Assembly (NCBI GenBank): GCA_024305405.1 | Contig: JAKNDB010000105.1 | Coordinates: 1,488,001 to 1,552,000 of the forward strand | Direction of reading: 5' to 3' | Length of the DNA: 64,000 bases | Source of the DNA: Dirofilaria immitis | Lineage: Eukaryota; Nematoda; Chromadorea; Rhabditida; Onchocercidae | Part shown: positions 1 through 17,659 of the stretch, piece after piece | Layout of the letters: every line of letters begins with the position of its first letter | Numbering within the stretch: the first letter of the stretch is position 1 | Program-made: the position numbers and the translations under genes | Notes under the pieces: generated by a model | Told to the model about the DNA's origin: nothing | The model's input: the letters and a program-made list of their open reading frames with translations, nothing else | The model's database searches: none

Positions 1-1295
1 GATGACGAGGCAATATTTTTATTAAATTATAAAGAAAGTTTTACCAAATTTAGTTGTTTCTTTTCAGTTTTTAATTTATTCCTTTTTGAGCACTGGAGGA
101 CATCCTGTAATATCTGAATTCCTAGATAATTTGCTTAAAAATTGCAGGTAAGACAAGGATTAAAAGAATATAGCCACTGGCCCACTTATCCACAGCTTTA
201 TTTAAATGGAAAACTTGTTGGTGGCCTAGATATTCTTAAAGAAGAGTTGAATGATCCTGACTTCTGTAACAAATTGCCGAAATTGAAAGTAAGCTTATGT
301 TGCAAATTCATTTCTGAAACCATATCTCCTCCAAACTTATTTAGAAATCTTTTTTTCTCGTCTTATCGCCTAAAAAAGATAACTTTTATAATGTACTGCA
401 TGATTCTTTTCAGAATAAGAATGGAAGATTAAAGGCATTAATTAATAAAGCTCCTTTAATGCTTTTCATGAAAGGAAGCCCTGAAGCACCTAAATGCAGT
501 AAGTTTTATTACTGTTGTAAATGCTAATGAGTTGTTCTACAAATATTCTTTAATATATTTAGAAAAAGAATCAGCTATGGGTTAAAATTTTTGCCTTTGA
601 TTTGTAGAATTCAGCAAAAGATTATCGAGTTGCTGAATGATGTTAATGCTGCTTATTCATTTTTCGATATTCTTAAAGATGACGAGGTACGTTTTCGTAG
701 TTTTGGCTTTCTTATATTTTTGAAAAAAATTTTACTTTATATTTTACCACCGCGTTGATAAAATAATAGAAAATATTTCTATTTTTATGATTTTATTTTC
801 TTTTTATGTAATATCCTCAAAGGTTAAATTTAGTTGAAATCTAAATCTGATCTCTGCACGCATTTCGAATCAGCAACAACAATCCTTTAATTGTAATAAC
901 TGAAATTGAAAATTAAATTAAGAAAACTCCATAATTAGACGATATTCTTTTGGCCATAAGTTTAGGAACTCATATTCCCTTACCTATTGGCATCCTCATG
1001 TAACATTTTGGTTGTAATATGACGGCATATTTGAAATATAATAATATTACTCCTAGCAGTTATTAATTCTTTCGTCTTTTTCTTGTATATTATACTAAAC
1101 ATCATATGCAGTTTATTGCCTACCTCTAATATTATTAATCATATTATTTAGATACGACAAGGACTGAAAGAATATAGCAACTGGCCAACCTATCCGCAGT
1201 TGTATTTGAATGGTGAACTTATCGGTGGTTTGGATTTGGTAACAGAGGAATTGAAAAACCCAAGTTTTATAGAAAAACTTCCTAGAGAAAGCTGA
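1..1295 (+). CDS. glrx-3: Glutaredoxin-3 (PICOT) homologue, 3' part: end of one Grx domain plus a complete second Grx domain
   Basis: Partial gene; the 5' exons (thioredoxin-like domain and most of Grx domain 1) lie before the window. Coding exons: <1-9, 148-288, 414-498, 608-686, 1152-1295. Exon 2 reads [18 protein letters not shown] and GGLDIL, and the last exon repeats this as [18 protein letters not shown] and GGLDLV, so two tandem monothiol Grx modules are present, as in GLRX3. Family role: cytosolic/nuclear carrier of a bridging [2Fe-2S] cluster with BolA partners. The active site of the second module reads KC-K-FS across the 498/608 junction, where the family has KCGFS; the cluster-binding Cys is kept. 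Both modules have a phase-0 intron after Asp-Asp-Glu, a trace of internal duplication. The first such intron uses a GC donor. In exon 608-686 one base is missing in the A-run 616-619; with it restored all phases agree. Stop TGA at 1293-1295. Confidence 0.93.
10..147 (+). other. glrx-3: GC-AG intron in glrx-3
   Basis: The exon ends in codons for Asp-Asp-Glu at base 9 and is followed by GCAATA instead of GT; the acceptor is TTGCAG at 142-147. The paralogous intron of the second Grx module (687-1151) sits at the same place with a normal GT donor, which fixes the boundary. No GT allows the same join. Confidence 0.75.
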
Positions 1296-4200
1296 TAAAC
1301 ATGGTTGATTGATTTCTTGAAAATGAAAGGTGCATTACGACAGTGAGCATTTTTTACTGCTTTTTTGTTTCAGTGAGTTTTTATTTTTTAATTTGTATTT
1401 CAGTATAATTTGTCCATGAAGTATGGGACGGTTTTCTTTCTTTTTCGGCATTTATATATGTAGGACTTTTCTTTTCTGCCGTAAAGGAAAAATTTTTACA
1501 ATCTTTAGGATTTTGTATCAATCTTATCACTTCTTTCAGCATATTGAAGTATTTGTACGCAGCATAAAACATAAGATTAAATTACTGGTATTGCAAATAT
1601 ACCCGCATAAATCAGAAATTTATAAAGTAGTTTTCATAATTAGACAATTGTCTTCAATTTTGCAATACGGCCTTTATGATAGACTTGATAAGCAGTAACG
1701 AAGTACTCTGAATCGAAATAGCGTTTGAAATGTAATATGGTGGAATTTTCTAATAGAATTCTATGTAAAATCATGGTGAAATATTTATTAACAAAGTGAT
1801 GCAGTTCATGAAACATATGAAGAATATTTGTAAGTCATAGGAAGTAAGTATTATTGTTCATCGATGTAGACTGAGCGCCGTAAAAGCACTGCATATGTTT
1901 GGGACGTGTAATTCTGCGTTTCTTGGAAAGTTTTCCGAATTTGGCGTTTGAATATTTTGCTCTTTTTATCCTAAAAGTGACATTCAACATTAATTTGTAC
2001 AAAATCTCCCGTAGTTTATGGCATATCAAGTATCTATATTTCAAATGTATCAAAACTTTTGAATTCTCCTGGAATTCCGTTAATTATAAGGATTGGCTTA
2101 TCGTTGTTCTTAAAAGATAAATTTTTTTGGATTTTGGCTGCAAATAGTTGCTTTCTTTTCATGATTAATCCCAGAATTTGTTGACATGAATAGAGCAGAT
2201 TCATAACCTGCAAAGTAAAAGATTTTACATATCATAATTTTTGTATATATAAATTAACTACTTGCCGTAGATAAATTGTTGTAAGATGATGCGATCTTAG
2301 AGTGGAAAGTAACTTTTTACTTCAAAACCAGAAATTTTAGGCAATAAGTCTTATTTGAAATAGTTTATATGAAAACTTTATTCTTTTCGAAACAGATGGC
2401 ATCTTCTTTTAATTAGATTGAATAAGCAGGAATATTCTACCTTGTTTCGTCACATTAAAGTTTAGCTCACTTTATTAAGGTAGAGTAGAGTCCTAGTACC
2501 CACTCTGTTGATACGTTGTTCTTTTGTCACATGATCAAAGCTGACTATGTCATTCGAATATTTGTAACGTTATTTATTGCAAAAATTCTTTGAACGTTTG
2601 CATTCCGTGATTTATTCAGTAGATGCTCTCTGCACGATAACGACATCGGCTTAAATAAAATAATTAGTAGTTTTTTTGCAATCTCCTGGAAATATGCAAA
2701 TTGAAAAAGACTCGTTATTTTCATAGATTATTCTTAGGCTTACGTCGATCCTTTCAAAGATTAAAACTGCAGTTTTCATGCCCGATAATGCTTTATCATT
2801 GAATGAGATACACTAATAAATCAACTAATCTTAATACAACCAAAGATCTTATTAATTAACAAAAATATTAATAAATAAGCGGGCTTAAAAGGAGAAATTT
2901 TGATTTCGTTTTTCATAGAAAAAAATTTCGATTTTACACATATATATTGGATCCTTTAATTAATGATTTTTGAATATTTACACGAAAGCGACAGCATCCT
3001 CGTTCTAAATTTAATGCGTTCAGTTCATCTGAAGTTTCCTTATAATCGGTTTCAAAAATTTGTGAATTTGCTGAAGTAAAAAGGCCAACGAAAATATTAA
3101 AATTATAATTTTGAACTGTTGCGCTTAGAAATTGATGACGAATGTATAACAAAAATTTTTTTAATATTATAACATGAAAATGTTTAGAAATGTGATGAAA
3201 TTATGAAATGAAGTTGATACAAAGATATCAAATGATCTGAAATCATTGAAAGTTGGATTTACTGTAGACGAGAGTAAGCAAATTATCAACGGAAAAAATG
3301 AATTGATTTAAATGAAATGAAAAATTTGTCAATATCCGATATGCATTCACGCCAATGTTAAAAGACCTTTTCCTTCCTAAACATTCGTGTTAAAAATTTT
3401 CCATGCATATTACTGACTAAATTTATCATTTGTCTTCTGAATGCGATATCAATAAAACAAATAATCTCTTTAAATATTGGCGTGCTTTATTCAGGCCCAT
3501 TTCTTTAATTTTTTTAAATACGTTCTTTATCACCTTGTATTTGATGGCTATAATCGATAACCTCTCATTACAGCTTTATCATATACCTAAAAAATTTTCG
3601 TCTCATTTCAAAAATTTTCCAGAAAAATCAACAACAAAAAAATAATTAGTATCAAATTATTTGGAGATCTCACAATTTTATTGCTCAGAAATCAAACTTT
3701 ATCATCCAGAATCTCAATACAATAAAATTTTATGTTGGCCCTATTAATTGTTCACCGAATCGAAACTTCATATTCCGTTTCTTGATCTCCCGCTTCGTAG
3801 TCTTTGTACAGGATTCAATATGATAGAAACTATACATATAAACATATAACAAAACATCCGTTGTTTTGTTATATATGCTTCCAATATTCAGAAGCGATGT
3901 AAATTCAATTATATTTATTGGGACTGATTTTGTTTTTTCTACATTTGATTTGACATATAAAAATAAATGATTTTTATAATATTAGTAGTTAGTACGTAGT
4001 AATTAATTCTCCGTAACTTTGGTCAGTTGGAAACGCAAAATTACAAAGGATACTGTCATGTGTGATTCATCGGAGCTTGATTACCAATACATTGTCAAGT
4101 GAAGATTTATATTTCTTCTTCAGGAAAATTATTCTTATGGTATCACCAGCTACTAAACATCATATTTTAACTGTACTTTGATTTGATCTTCATTTAGACA

Positions 4201-4419
4201 GAACTAAAATATGCCAACAAGAAAGACATGTAATCAGGAAGTTGCACTGGAAGATACGGTCATAAAGCCAGTTGTTATCCTCCAGGTCAACCAAATGTTA
4301 CCTTCCGAAGTATTCTACGATAATCACAGACCCTCCTGATATGTATCATCACCCTAACATACGATTAATTTTATGGCACAGTCAGATGATACAAGTGAAG
4401 AACAGTAACTGTCCAAAAT
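1296..4419. other. Intergenic stretch, no supported gene
   Basis: AT-rich sequence between the converging glrx-3 (+) and MSP-domain (-) genes, presumably including both 3' UTRs. Short open frames on both strands have no codon structure, splice context or family similarity that I can see. Confidence 0.6.
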
Positions 4420-5776
4420 CTATTCCTCTTCATCCTCTTCATCAGCTTCATCCTCTTCTTTTCCTTTCCCATCTTCCTCTTCCTCCTCTTTCTTTTTCGA
4501 TTTTTCATCTTCCGCTTTTTCTTTTTTGGCTTTTTCTTAGGCTTCTCATCATCCTCTTCTTCCTCCTCTTCTTCCTCTTCATCATCTTCCTCCTTTTTAC
4601 CCTTATCAACTTTCTTTTTTAATTTCTCTTCCTGCTCCTCCTCTTCTTCCTCTTCTTTCTTCTTCAGCTTCCACTTTGACCTTTTTCATCCTCATCCGCC
4701 TTTCTTTCCTCCTTAACTGCTTCTAAAAAACTTTTATAGACGCATTCGAAATGAAGAATGATTCTAGTAAACTAATCAATCATCATCCAGTTCTTTTTGC
4801 TTCTCTTATTAGTATGTTTTTTGATCAATGTGATAATGATAATGATATATAGTGGAAAATTTTGAATAGGAAAGTAAACAGATACATTTCAAGCTATTCT
4901 CATTAATTAATTAATTGATTAAGTTTGAATGATACGTACCAATTTTCTCTTCTTTTTCTCTTCAATTTCTTCAGCTTTCACTATTGGAGCTTTTGCCAAT
5001 TCATCTTTTGGTGATTTCTTTTTATTTCTTTGAGCGCAATCCCTTTGTAGGTTATCTTCACTTGTCGGCGGCAAGCGCCAATACTTGCCTATAAGATGAG
5101 ATGCGCCAAAATATATCATACAAAAATAATCGATCCTCCAAATGTAATTGATATATAATCTTGTACTTTGCTACTATCAATTGAACTATTCGGATTATTC
5201 AAATCTCTGCTTCCATAGAAACGGCTCAATGATTTTGTGAAATGTAAGCAAAAATGCAGGTTAGCAATCCCTTTTATTTTATAGTTATTTCCATTTATAT
5301 TAGAAACGCTTAGAAAACCTCCGATCTTTTGCTTTCTTTCCAACTTTTCCAAGTTTTTATAGGATTATTGCATTTATCAGGTGCCGGTGCCATAACAACC
5401 GTAAAATGATCGTTTTTCTTGGGTTTCTTATTGGGATCCCATTTTTTAACGTCAGAATTACTTTTTTCTGCAAATTTTGGATACATGAAGATTAGAACAT
5501 GATAAATTCAATCTTATCATTAGCAATTTGAATAATGCAGGATTTATAAGGTAGGCAGAAATTATTAACATCCTGAGTTTATAAATTTATTTATTTAAAC
5601 TTATCAAAAAGAGATTAACAAACTTTTTCACCAGCTTCAACTAGCCCATAAACAGGTTTCATTTTGAATGCATCCGGTCTTGTGGTTTTCATTTTAAAAA
5701 TGATTGTTTTATTCCAGTCATTTTTGATATCTAAATCTACCGTCTGATGTTCGGTCAAAGGCGCTGAAAATGTTAC
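4420..5776 (-). pseudogene. MSP-domain protein with Lys/Glu-rich tail, reading frame broken (pseudogene or sequence errors)
   Basis: Major-sperm-protein fold, a cytoskeletal/scaffold domain greatly expanded in nematodes. Exon A (5776-5624) starts VTFSAPLTEHQ and runs through KMKPVYGLVEAGEK. Exon B (from 5467) continues with KKVILTL, then KKWDPNKKP and HFTVVMAPAPDKC, the usual last strands of the domain, but only if one base is added to the T-run 5442-5447 (plus strand). Exon C (5088-4940) is basic (KKKSPKDELAKAPIVKAEEI). Exon D (4722-4420) is a long Lys/Glu/Asp tract ending in EEDEADEEDEEE and a stop; it reads through only if the frame is changed at one or more A-runs, one near 4516-4520. The 5' exon is not identified: the frame is also open upstream of 5776 without an intron, with an ATG at 5851. 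Donors of exons B and C are uncertain. Several breaks in one small gene make true decay possible, but other genes here show the same kind of break. An MSP domain with an acidic/basic tail is unlike the 127-aa sperm MSPs. Confidence 0.72.
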
Positions 5777-6068
5777 CTGAAAAATTTTATTGAATTTAAG
5801 AAACGCAAATTGAGTGTGTTTGATCCAGAAAACTTTAGAGATTCCATTCATGCTATTTCCAACTTTTAGAAAAATAAGGTAGTCCTAAAATTTGATAAAG
5901 TTACTTATAAAATTTTAACCTAATTTCAAAGCTAGAAACGAGCTAGTTGAAACTTTGTAATTAAAAAATATGATTTTAATTTCCACAAACTATTCTTATT
6001 AACATTAATTGATTAATTTATCGAAAACTGGCAATCAAATTATAATAATAAAAGTTCAGTAGTTGGAG

Positions 6069-6730
6069 TCATAAACGAAAAATGAACCATGGTAGGCTGC
6101 ACGGTAAGTTTTCTATCCATTCTTCAAATCGAGGATTAGGGTCGAGACAACCTGACACAAAGGAAACAAATTGTAAAATGTTTCCCTTCCTGTAAATAGC
6201 ATTTTATACCTTTCTAAATTGAATCAGAATTTTCATTTCCAAATCATACTTAAAAATTCACTGATACTCCTGCTATGATAAATGAGCGATAAGTTGAGAT
6301 GAATTAAAATAACAGATTCAATTTAAAAGAGCTGATTATAAAGAAATTTACTTCATTCTTGTTTGCTCGATGTACAACTTTTACCGGAGGCTTCATATAT
6401 AATTATGCTTAATAATAACTTTGAATCAATCGAATGAGGGTCTCGAATCACGCGACAGATTTTATTTTACATACATATACAGTGAAGTTTTCCAAAACAA
6501 TTAACCATGCAATGTAGTATAACTCTACCTTTATCATGGGATCTGAGATCCTTCAAAATCAGCTGCCAAAAAAATTCATTTCCCTCAACTGAGAATTCAA
6601 GTAATTTAAATGAATGTTTTACTTCAGTCCGGCCAGAATATATCAAATCTCCTATGGTCACAGTTTTGGAATTCTTACAATAAAAATTTTTCCAGTGAAT
6701 ATGAAAATTTCTGATGTGTATTTCCATACT
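6069..6730 (-). other. Two weak candidate exons, unassigned
   Basis: Exon candidate 6730-6529 follows TTATTTCAG and is open for 67 codons with the pattern FFWQLILKDLRSHDKG, which recalls the W-x-L...D-x-G strand of Ig-like domains. It ends at a GTAGAG donor in phase 1. A second candidate, 6151-6069, follows TTTGTGTCAG, takes over in the matching phase and ends in TGA. The Cys spacing does not fit a clean Ig domain and I cannot name a family. It could belong upstream of the MSP gene, be a separate small gene, or be chance. Confidence 0.2.
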
Positions 6731-7596
6731 CTGAAATAAGAATACTAAGGAAGATAAAAGTATTTCTCTTATTTCGCATCCTAGCAACTTGTGTTTCATT
6801 TCATGTCAGAACAATTTTTCATCTATTTTCGGTGTATGAAAGATTTAAAAATTTTGGGGAAACTGAACGAATCCAACGGAAAAACTAAATGTTCAACTTT
6901 GTCTCTAGCAGAGTGTTGTATCCTGAGTTTTTATTTCATTCAGAATCATAATGTTCGTATTGGTGAGTTTGATTTAATCACAAGTTTATTCTTTTTACAT
7001 AGCTGTGTGAAATCTCAATTTTGAAAATTCTTCAGCTGTAAATATGCAGTCTATATAAACAACAACAGATTTCTATATATATAAATTTTATGTCTTTATA
7101 TCTAAAGATATCCTAGACGAATCATATCTTGGAGAAATTGCAGTAAATTCCCGAACTAGCTCGAAGGAATATGAATATTTTGCCACAAATAGTAGCCATA
7201 AAATTTGAGATATATCCGTTATCCATCAGCAAATAATAATAAATACTAAGATTTGCATAATATGTAAGATCAATGTGGAATTCTTGAAAGGAATTAACCA
7301 TAAATTGGAAGGTGGCAAGTTTTTTTCTCCGAAATACATATGTCGAGGAAAGATGTGGTATGCATCCACCATTGGCTTCAATCATAATTATATTTAGGAT
7401 TTCCAAGTCAAATTTACATCCCTTCCAAATATTCACGGAAGCTTATTTCACGATCTGTAGCATGCAACAGTTTAACAGTCAGACTAAATCTCAAATAATA
7501 TTTGAGTTTGTGTGAGTTCGTCAAAAGTCAGTGGTCTCTTTTAATTGTAACTTCAAGCATTTGTATTTGAGTGAATTGTCATAATTTCAGTCGGCA

Positions 7597-13227
<5,631 letters not shown>

Positions 13228-16200
13228 ACTCCAAAGAACTTCATAGAAAACAATAATTCTTTTTTCAAGAATAAATCAAATGAAAATGTTGTAATAGACT
13301 ATGAGATTTCGTGATTTCCCTTATTTATTTCTGTGTTGTTCTGTTTTATTCTGCTATAGGTTATTTTAAGATTCTATTTCCTTTAGTGCAACGCTTCTTT
13401 CTTACCTATCTTCCTTACTGAGAAATTCCAAATGCGAATTATCATCTGTATGTTGATCTGTGTGTTATTACCAATGTTAATATTTTTATGATTTCTATGT
13501 AAATTTTTTCTGCTGGCGAAGTGTTGTAAAACAAGCGTACTTTTGCTATATAAGTGGTAGTGATCAATTCTAATCTCGTTTTTCATGAAACAGAATTGTT
13601 AATGGTTAGATTTTAACTGTCAAATGATGTGTGGAATTTGATGAATTTTGGAGTTTTTTATTTTATATATATATATATATGTTTTATCCAAACCATCATG
13701 GATAATTTGAGCTCACTCAAAAATATTGCAGTTAGGGGAAGTATTTATTACGTTCCTTTTTGTTGGTTTTGTTGATTAAATTGATAAAGAAATTAAACTC
13801 ATATTGAAGGTTATTCATATTAAGTACTTCCAGAATATCTTTCAACTTTTATGTTAATATTTTTGAATTGAGTTGAAAAAGTGTTATGGAATTATAGGTA
13901 GAATTAATATCCCTTTCTGTCATTCTCCTTATATATCGAAAAGGGGAACATTTGTTTCTTTTGTTAGTCTTTCGTGATAATAATGATTTTAAATTGTGAT
14001 AGTAAGAGCGAGAATTTCTTACGGAAGTATTGATCATCATGAAAGCAATCATAATGGCTAAAGGAAAAAAGTGTGGCCCGATTTTATTTCTTTGGACAAA
14101 ACGTAACGTTGTTTCGCCATTACGTTATCGACATTCCATTTCCTTTTTCAAGGTCATAAAAAGCATAGAAGTCGGATACAGTATATTACATTGTAGTATG
14201 TTTTTTCTCAACTAAGAAAGAATCGGGCCTGTCATTCTGGATAATGTCGTAAATTTCAACAAACTTCTTTTAGCTTCATCTTTTCCCAAGTAAAAGCTTC
14301 ATCTTCAATTTTGCAATAATCTAACGAGTTTTAAAAATGCATATTTTCCACCTATAAATTGAAATACCCGTTCGAAGGTTCGTCTCAAAGTTTTTTGCAG
14401 ATTTCAGTTCTAAATCTTTGATGGTTTTTTCAGCTAAGTTTTACAAAATATATTCATTTCTTATGTTACTCAATAATATGCAATTTCTGGTTTGGCTGCA
14501 CACTTGTTTAATTGCAGAAAGTTAACGGAAAGAATACATCACTAGCATCCTATCATTTTATCATTTTTGTAGAACTTTAATTTTACCTTTTAATTTTAAT
14601 CCATAAAATTTAATTTTATAATTTCGACAGATGAGCTCTGATTTTTATTTCATAAGTGATAGATTCGGCTGCAATAATAATAATGATTTTACCGATAAAA
14701 TCGGTTCTGTTATTACTTGGGAATAATGCTTGCCTAATTCCTCAATATTATGATTTGACACTTAGATTTTCCAATGAATGTAGTAGGAAGTAGATTCTTC
14801 TCTTCCCTTGATTCTAAGAAAATTATGGTCTACTTACTCTGACTTCCAATAGATTATTGGTTGGAAAGGTTGGGCAAATATTTTGAAGCTTCAGTCGCTG
14901 ACCTTTGCATTCAAATGTTAACAGTGAAGGATAAGTTTTCTTTTAATCTCTTTTGATCTCAATGACCTCTGATCATTCTACATTATATTTAGGCAATTAA
15001 AAAAATTTATAACCGTGTCAATTAAATTTAAAGTTTTATGCGAAAGATTTGGACTTTACTGAATCGAGACGATTTTTTTATATAATATTAATTAATTCAA
15101 AAATATAAATAGCACTTTAAAAAGAAAAATCTGCTTAATATTTATGTTCTTTATTATTTGAATGAAATAACAGTTGTGAGTGAACGTGTAAACTGATAAT
15201 TAAAATGTAGTGTGAATATTCAAATAAAATTTTACCTTTGTATGCAAGGTAATGCCTTGATAGAAAACTTTTAGTCTATTGAAATTCTATTGCACAATGA
15301 AAGAATATGGAATGGAAATATTTAAAACGTTTAAAAATTTTTATGTTAATTATAAAAATCTCTCATCACTTAATTTCAATGAATGAATTTTTCATTTCAT
15401 TTTTTCAAAAAAATATTTCGGCTGATGTAAAAATGTAATTATTCGAAATAAAAGAAATTCATATTTCTTTCATTATGGATCATTTCCGTGTCAATCAGCG
15501 CCACAAGCAGATCTATTCAAATTTGTGTTATAAACATATTGCATGTGTCATGTTATGGCATAGCTTTTTATCTTTTTTTTTTTAAATTCGACTACATACG
15601 TTAAGAGAAACAATCTTAATTCTTCGCAGATTTAAATTTTGGAAGATTAACAAACAAAAATGATTCACTTCTCTTTCTCTTTAAAAGTGTTATGCAATGA
15701 TATTTAGCGGGCAAATCTCGAGATTGTTGTGACATAATGCATCAAAAACATTGCTGCAATACACTTATTCATAGTAATTGCTTCCAGAAGGTGCACATTT
15801 TTATATTTTAATTCCTATTAAAACTATACGCAGTATTCACTAACCTTAGTGAAATTTATCGCTCACAAAAAGACACATATATTTGTTTAATAAGAAATTA
15901 TATGGAAAATATTGAAATTTTTAATGTCATCAATGGGCAGCCTCAAACTGTTCTCGGAATAAGTCATAGCATGATCAAGTTGTTAGAAATGCGGTTGAAA
16001 TGAAAGCACTTTTTGTAGCTATTGTCAATCACAACAATGATATGAATGAAATAAGCGACAATGTTAAAAAAAAAAAAAACCCATTCATGAGATGATCCAT
16101 ATAATTATTCCAACCTTTTCATGTTCTCAATTCAGATATATTTAAAAAGCTTGAAGTAAAATATATCTGTTGCAATTTATGCATAAACTCTCCTCTCATT

Positions 16201-16249
16201 CTGCGCTTCAGTTTTTAGCGTTTTATAGTTGGCACTTTCTCACTTTTAG
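13228..16249. other. Intergenic stretch, mostly non-coding
   Basis: Contains the helicase 3' UTR, a short (TA)n tract at 13664-13680 and long AT-rich sequence. The 5' exon(s) of the DB-module gene, including its expected signal peptide, may lie here, but no candidate was convincing. Confidence 0.5.
13270..13275 (+). promoter_or_regulatory. Candidate polyadenylation signal of the helicase gene
   Basis: AATAAA beginning 43 nt after the stop codon, the first such hexamer downstream. Confidence 0.45.
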
Positions 16250-16916
16250 AAATGTGGTACATTGAATACAGAATTTGTGCCGTGTATTCAGAAAGAGATT
16301 CCTGATCAAATATTCTATGATTGCTGCAAATTATACGTTGAATCTGCTGAATGTCATGAATTATGCCGATATGGAACAAATCGTGACGTGGCACAATCAT
16401 TTATATGTATTACTTTCTAGTTTAATTTTTATCATTACTGATAGCATGCGACATTTCAGTGACGTCTTGCTTCTTTCACATCTGAACTACCTTTAATCGT
16501 CATGCAAAAACAATCCTTCTGGTGATTTTCATGACACATGTTATCTCTTCAAGATAGAAAAGAAAATGACTGTTCAATTAAATAAGCAATAAGATAGATA
16601 TATAATTTATTTCATTTCATTTCTTTTCTCACATGATCGATTACACACTTTCAGTTATTGGAGATATTGCGCGAAAAGAAATGCTTTGTGAATAATATAT
16701 CTAGTGTGTTACATTGTGCATCCCAAAATCGAGATAATCTATTATATTGCAGACAATTCGGTCTAACGTTGTCAGGATTTGGTATAGGTCGACGATGTCT
16801 GCGAATGTGTGATCCGTATCGTTTTGATATTCACGTGTTACGGAAATATGATTTTGTTTTGTCTAAGTAGCTGGAATATAATCATGTATTGCCATCATAG
16901 TGGACTCAAGTACTAG
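16250..16916 (+). CDS. Secreted DB-module protein (nematode-specific Cys-rich domain), 5' end unresolved
   Basis: The DB module is a Cys-rich extracellular domain of nematode secreted proteins with no assigned biochemical role. Exon 1 starts after CTTTTAG and reads KCGTLNTEFVPC, then FYDCCKLYVESAECHELC. Its donor is unclear (16387 in phase 0, or 16406). Exon 2 (16655-16916) reads LLEILREKKC, then LHCASQNRDN, GIGRRCLRMCDP and the diagnostic end WNIIMYCHHSGLKY before TAG. Spacing of CC, CASQNR, CLRMC and WN-IMYC fits the family closely. The last part is in frame only if one T is removed from the run 16857-16860, giving the usual DFVCL junction. No signal peptide is visible, so at least one upstream exon is missing from this model. 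No neighbour suggests an operon. Confidence 0.85.
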
Positions 16917-17352
16917 AAAAATGAGATTTTGCAGATTTATTTTGAGACGTCAGTAATAGTTTGGATCACGATTACTATAAAACAAAAATGACATTCGTCA
17001 TCATAGTAATTTGCAGTCAGCACTGTCGTGAATAGTGGCAGAGCTGTATAACTTCGTCTTGTACTCATTTTTTAATTCATTTCCTTATATATGTCTTTTC
17101 TCTTTAAAAATTTTATGATACTTTTTGCTGCTATTTTAATAAAAAATAAGTAGAAAATTGAATCCTACTTGTAACTCTGTTAACTTGTATAAAAGGTTAT
17201 AAATATCAGAAAACGCTTGAATCATATGATTTATGAAAAATTCATCATTCAAAATGTCTCATACAACAAAATGAAAATCTTTCAGGTAAGCGTCCCAATA
17301 GCATTCTAAAATGTGAAGTTTAGTTCGATCAATTTACTATTCATTTCAATAG

Positions 17353-17659
17353 ATACCATTACATATTTCTTGCTATCTCTTTTAAGAATTATTAATGGCT
17401 GGATTATTTTTTTCATTTTGTTCATACATAAAGATGAAGATATCAGTAAATTTTACACTTTTGAAGAGCAATTCATGATAAACGTTGCGGATCCGACAGG
17501 TAACTTCTTAATGAAATCAAGATGTTCTAATTCTTTTATCCTAATTTAAGTGCTGATACGAAGAATTTGATTTGGATACATCTCAAGTGACTATATCAAA
17601 CAGGGTTAGACTTATTTGCAGATATTAATAGCCAAACTACCGATGATGAGAAAAGATAA
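17353..17659 (+). other. Weak candidate: membrane segment and short acidic tail, two exons
   Basis: Candidate exon 17353-17499 follows TTTCAATAG, has a hydrophobic run (RIINGWIIFFILFIH) and then DEDISKFYTFEEQF, and ends at a GTAACT donor in phase 1. A second candidate, 17622-17659, after ATTTGCAG, joins in phase and ends DINSQTTDDEKR, stop. Phases and polarity are suggestive, but no family was recognised and no upstream exon was found. Confidence 0.25.

Noticed and set aside
4272..4622. Plus-strand open frame rich in Leu, Phe, Ser and Pro
   Set aside because: It is the antisense of the Lys/Glu-rich tail of the MSP-domain gene.
6082..6103. Possible plus-strand first exon (ATGAACCATGGTAGGCTGCA followed by a perfect GTAAGT donor)
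   Set aside because: Its phase does not join the first helicase exon or any other nearby exon; single good donors occur by chance.
13849..14215. Overlapping open frames of about 60 aa on both strands
   Set aside because: No family pattern, splice context or codon structure; expected by chance in AT-rich DNA.
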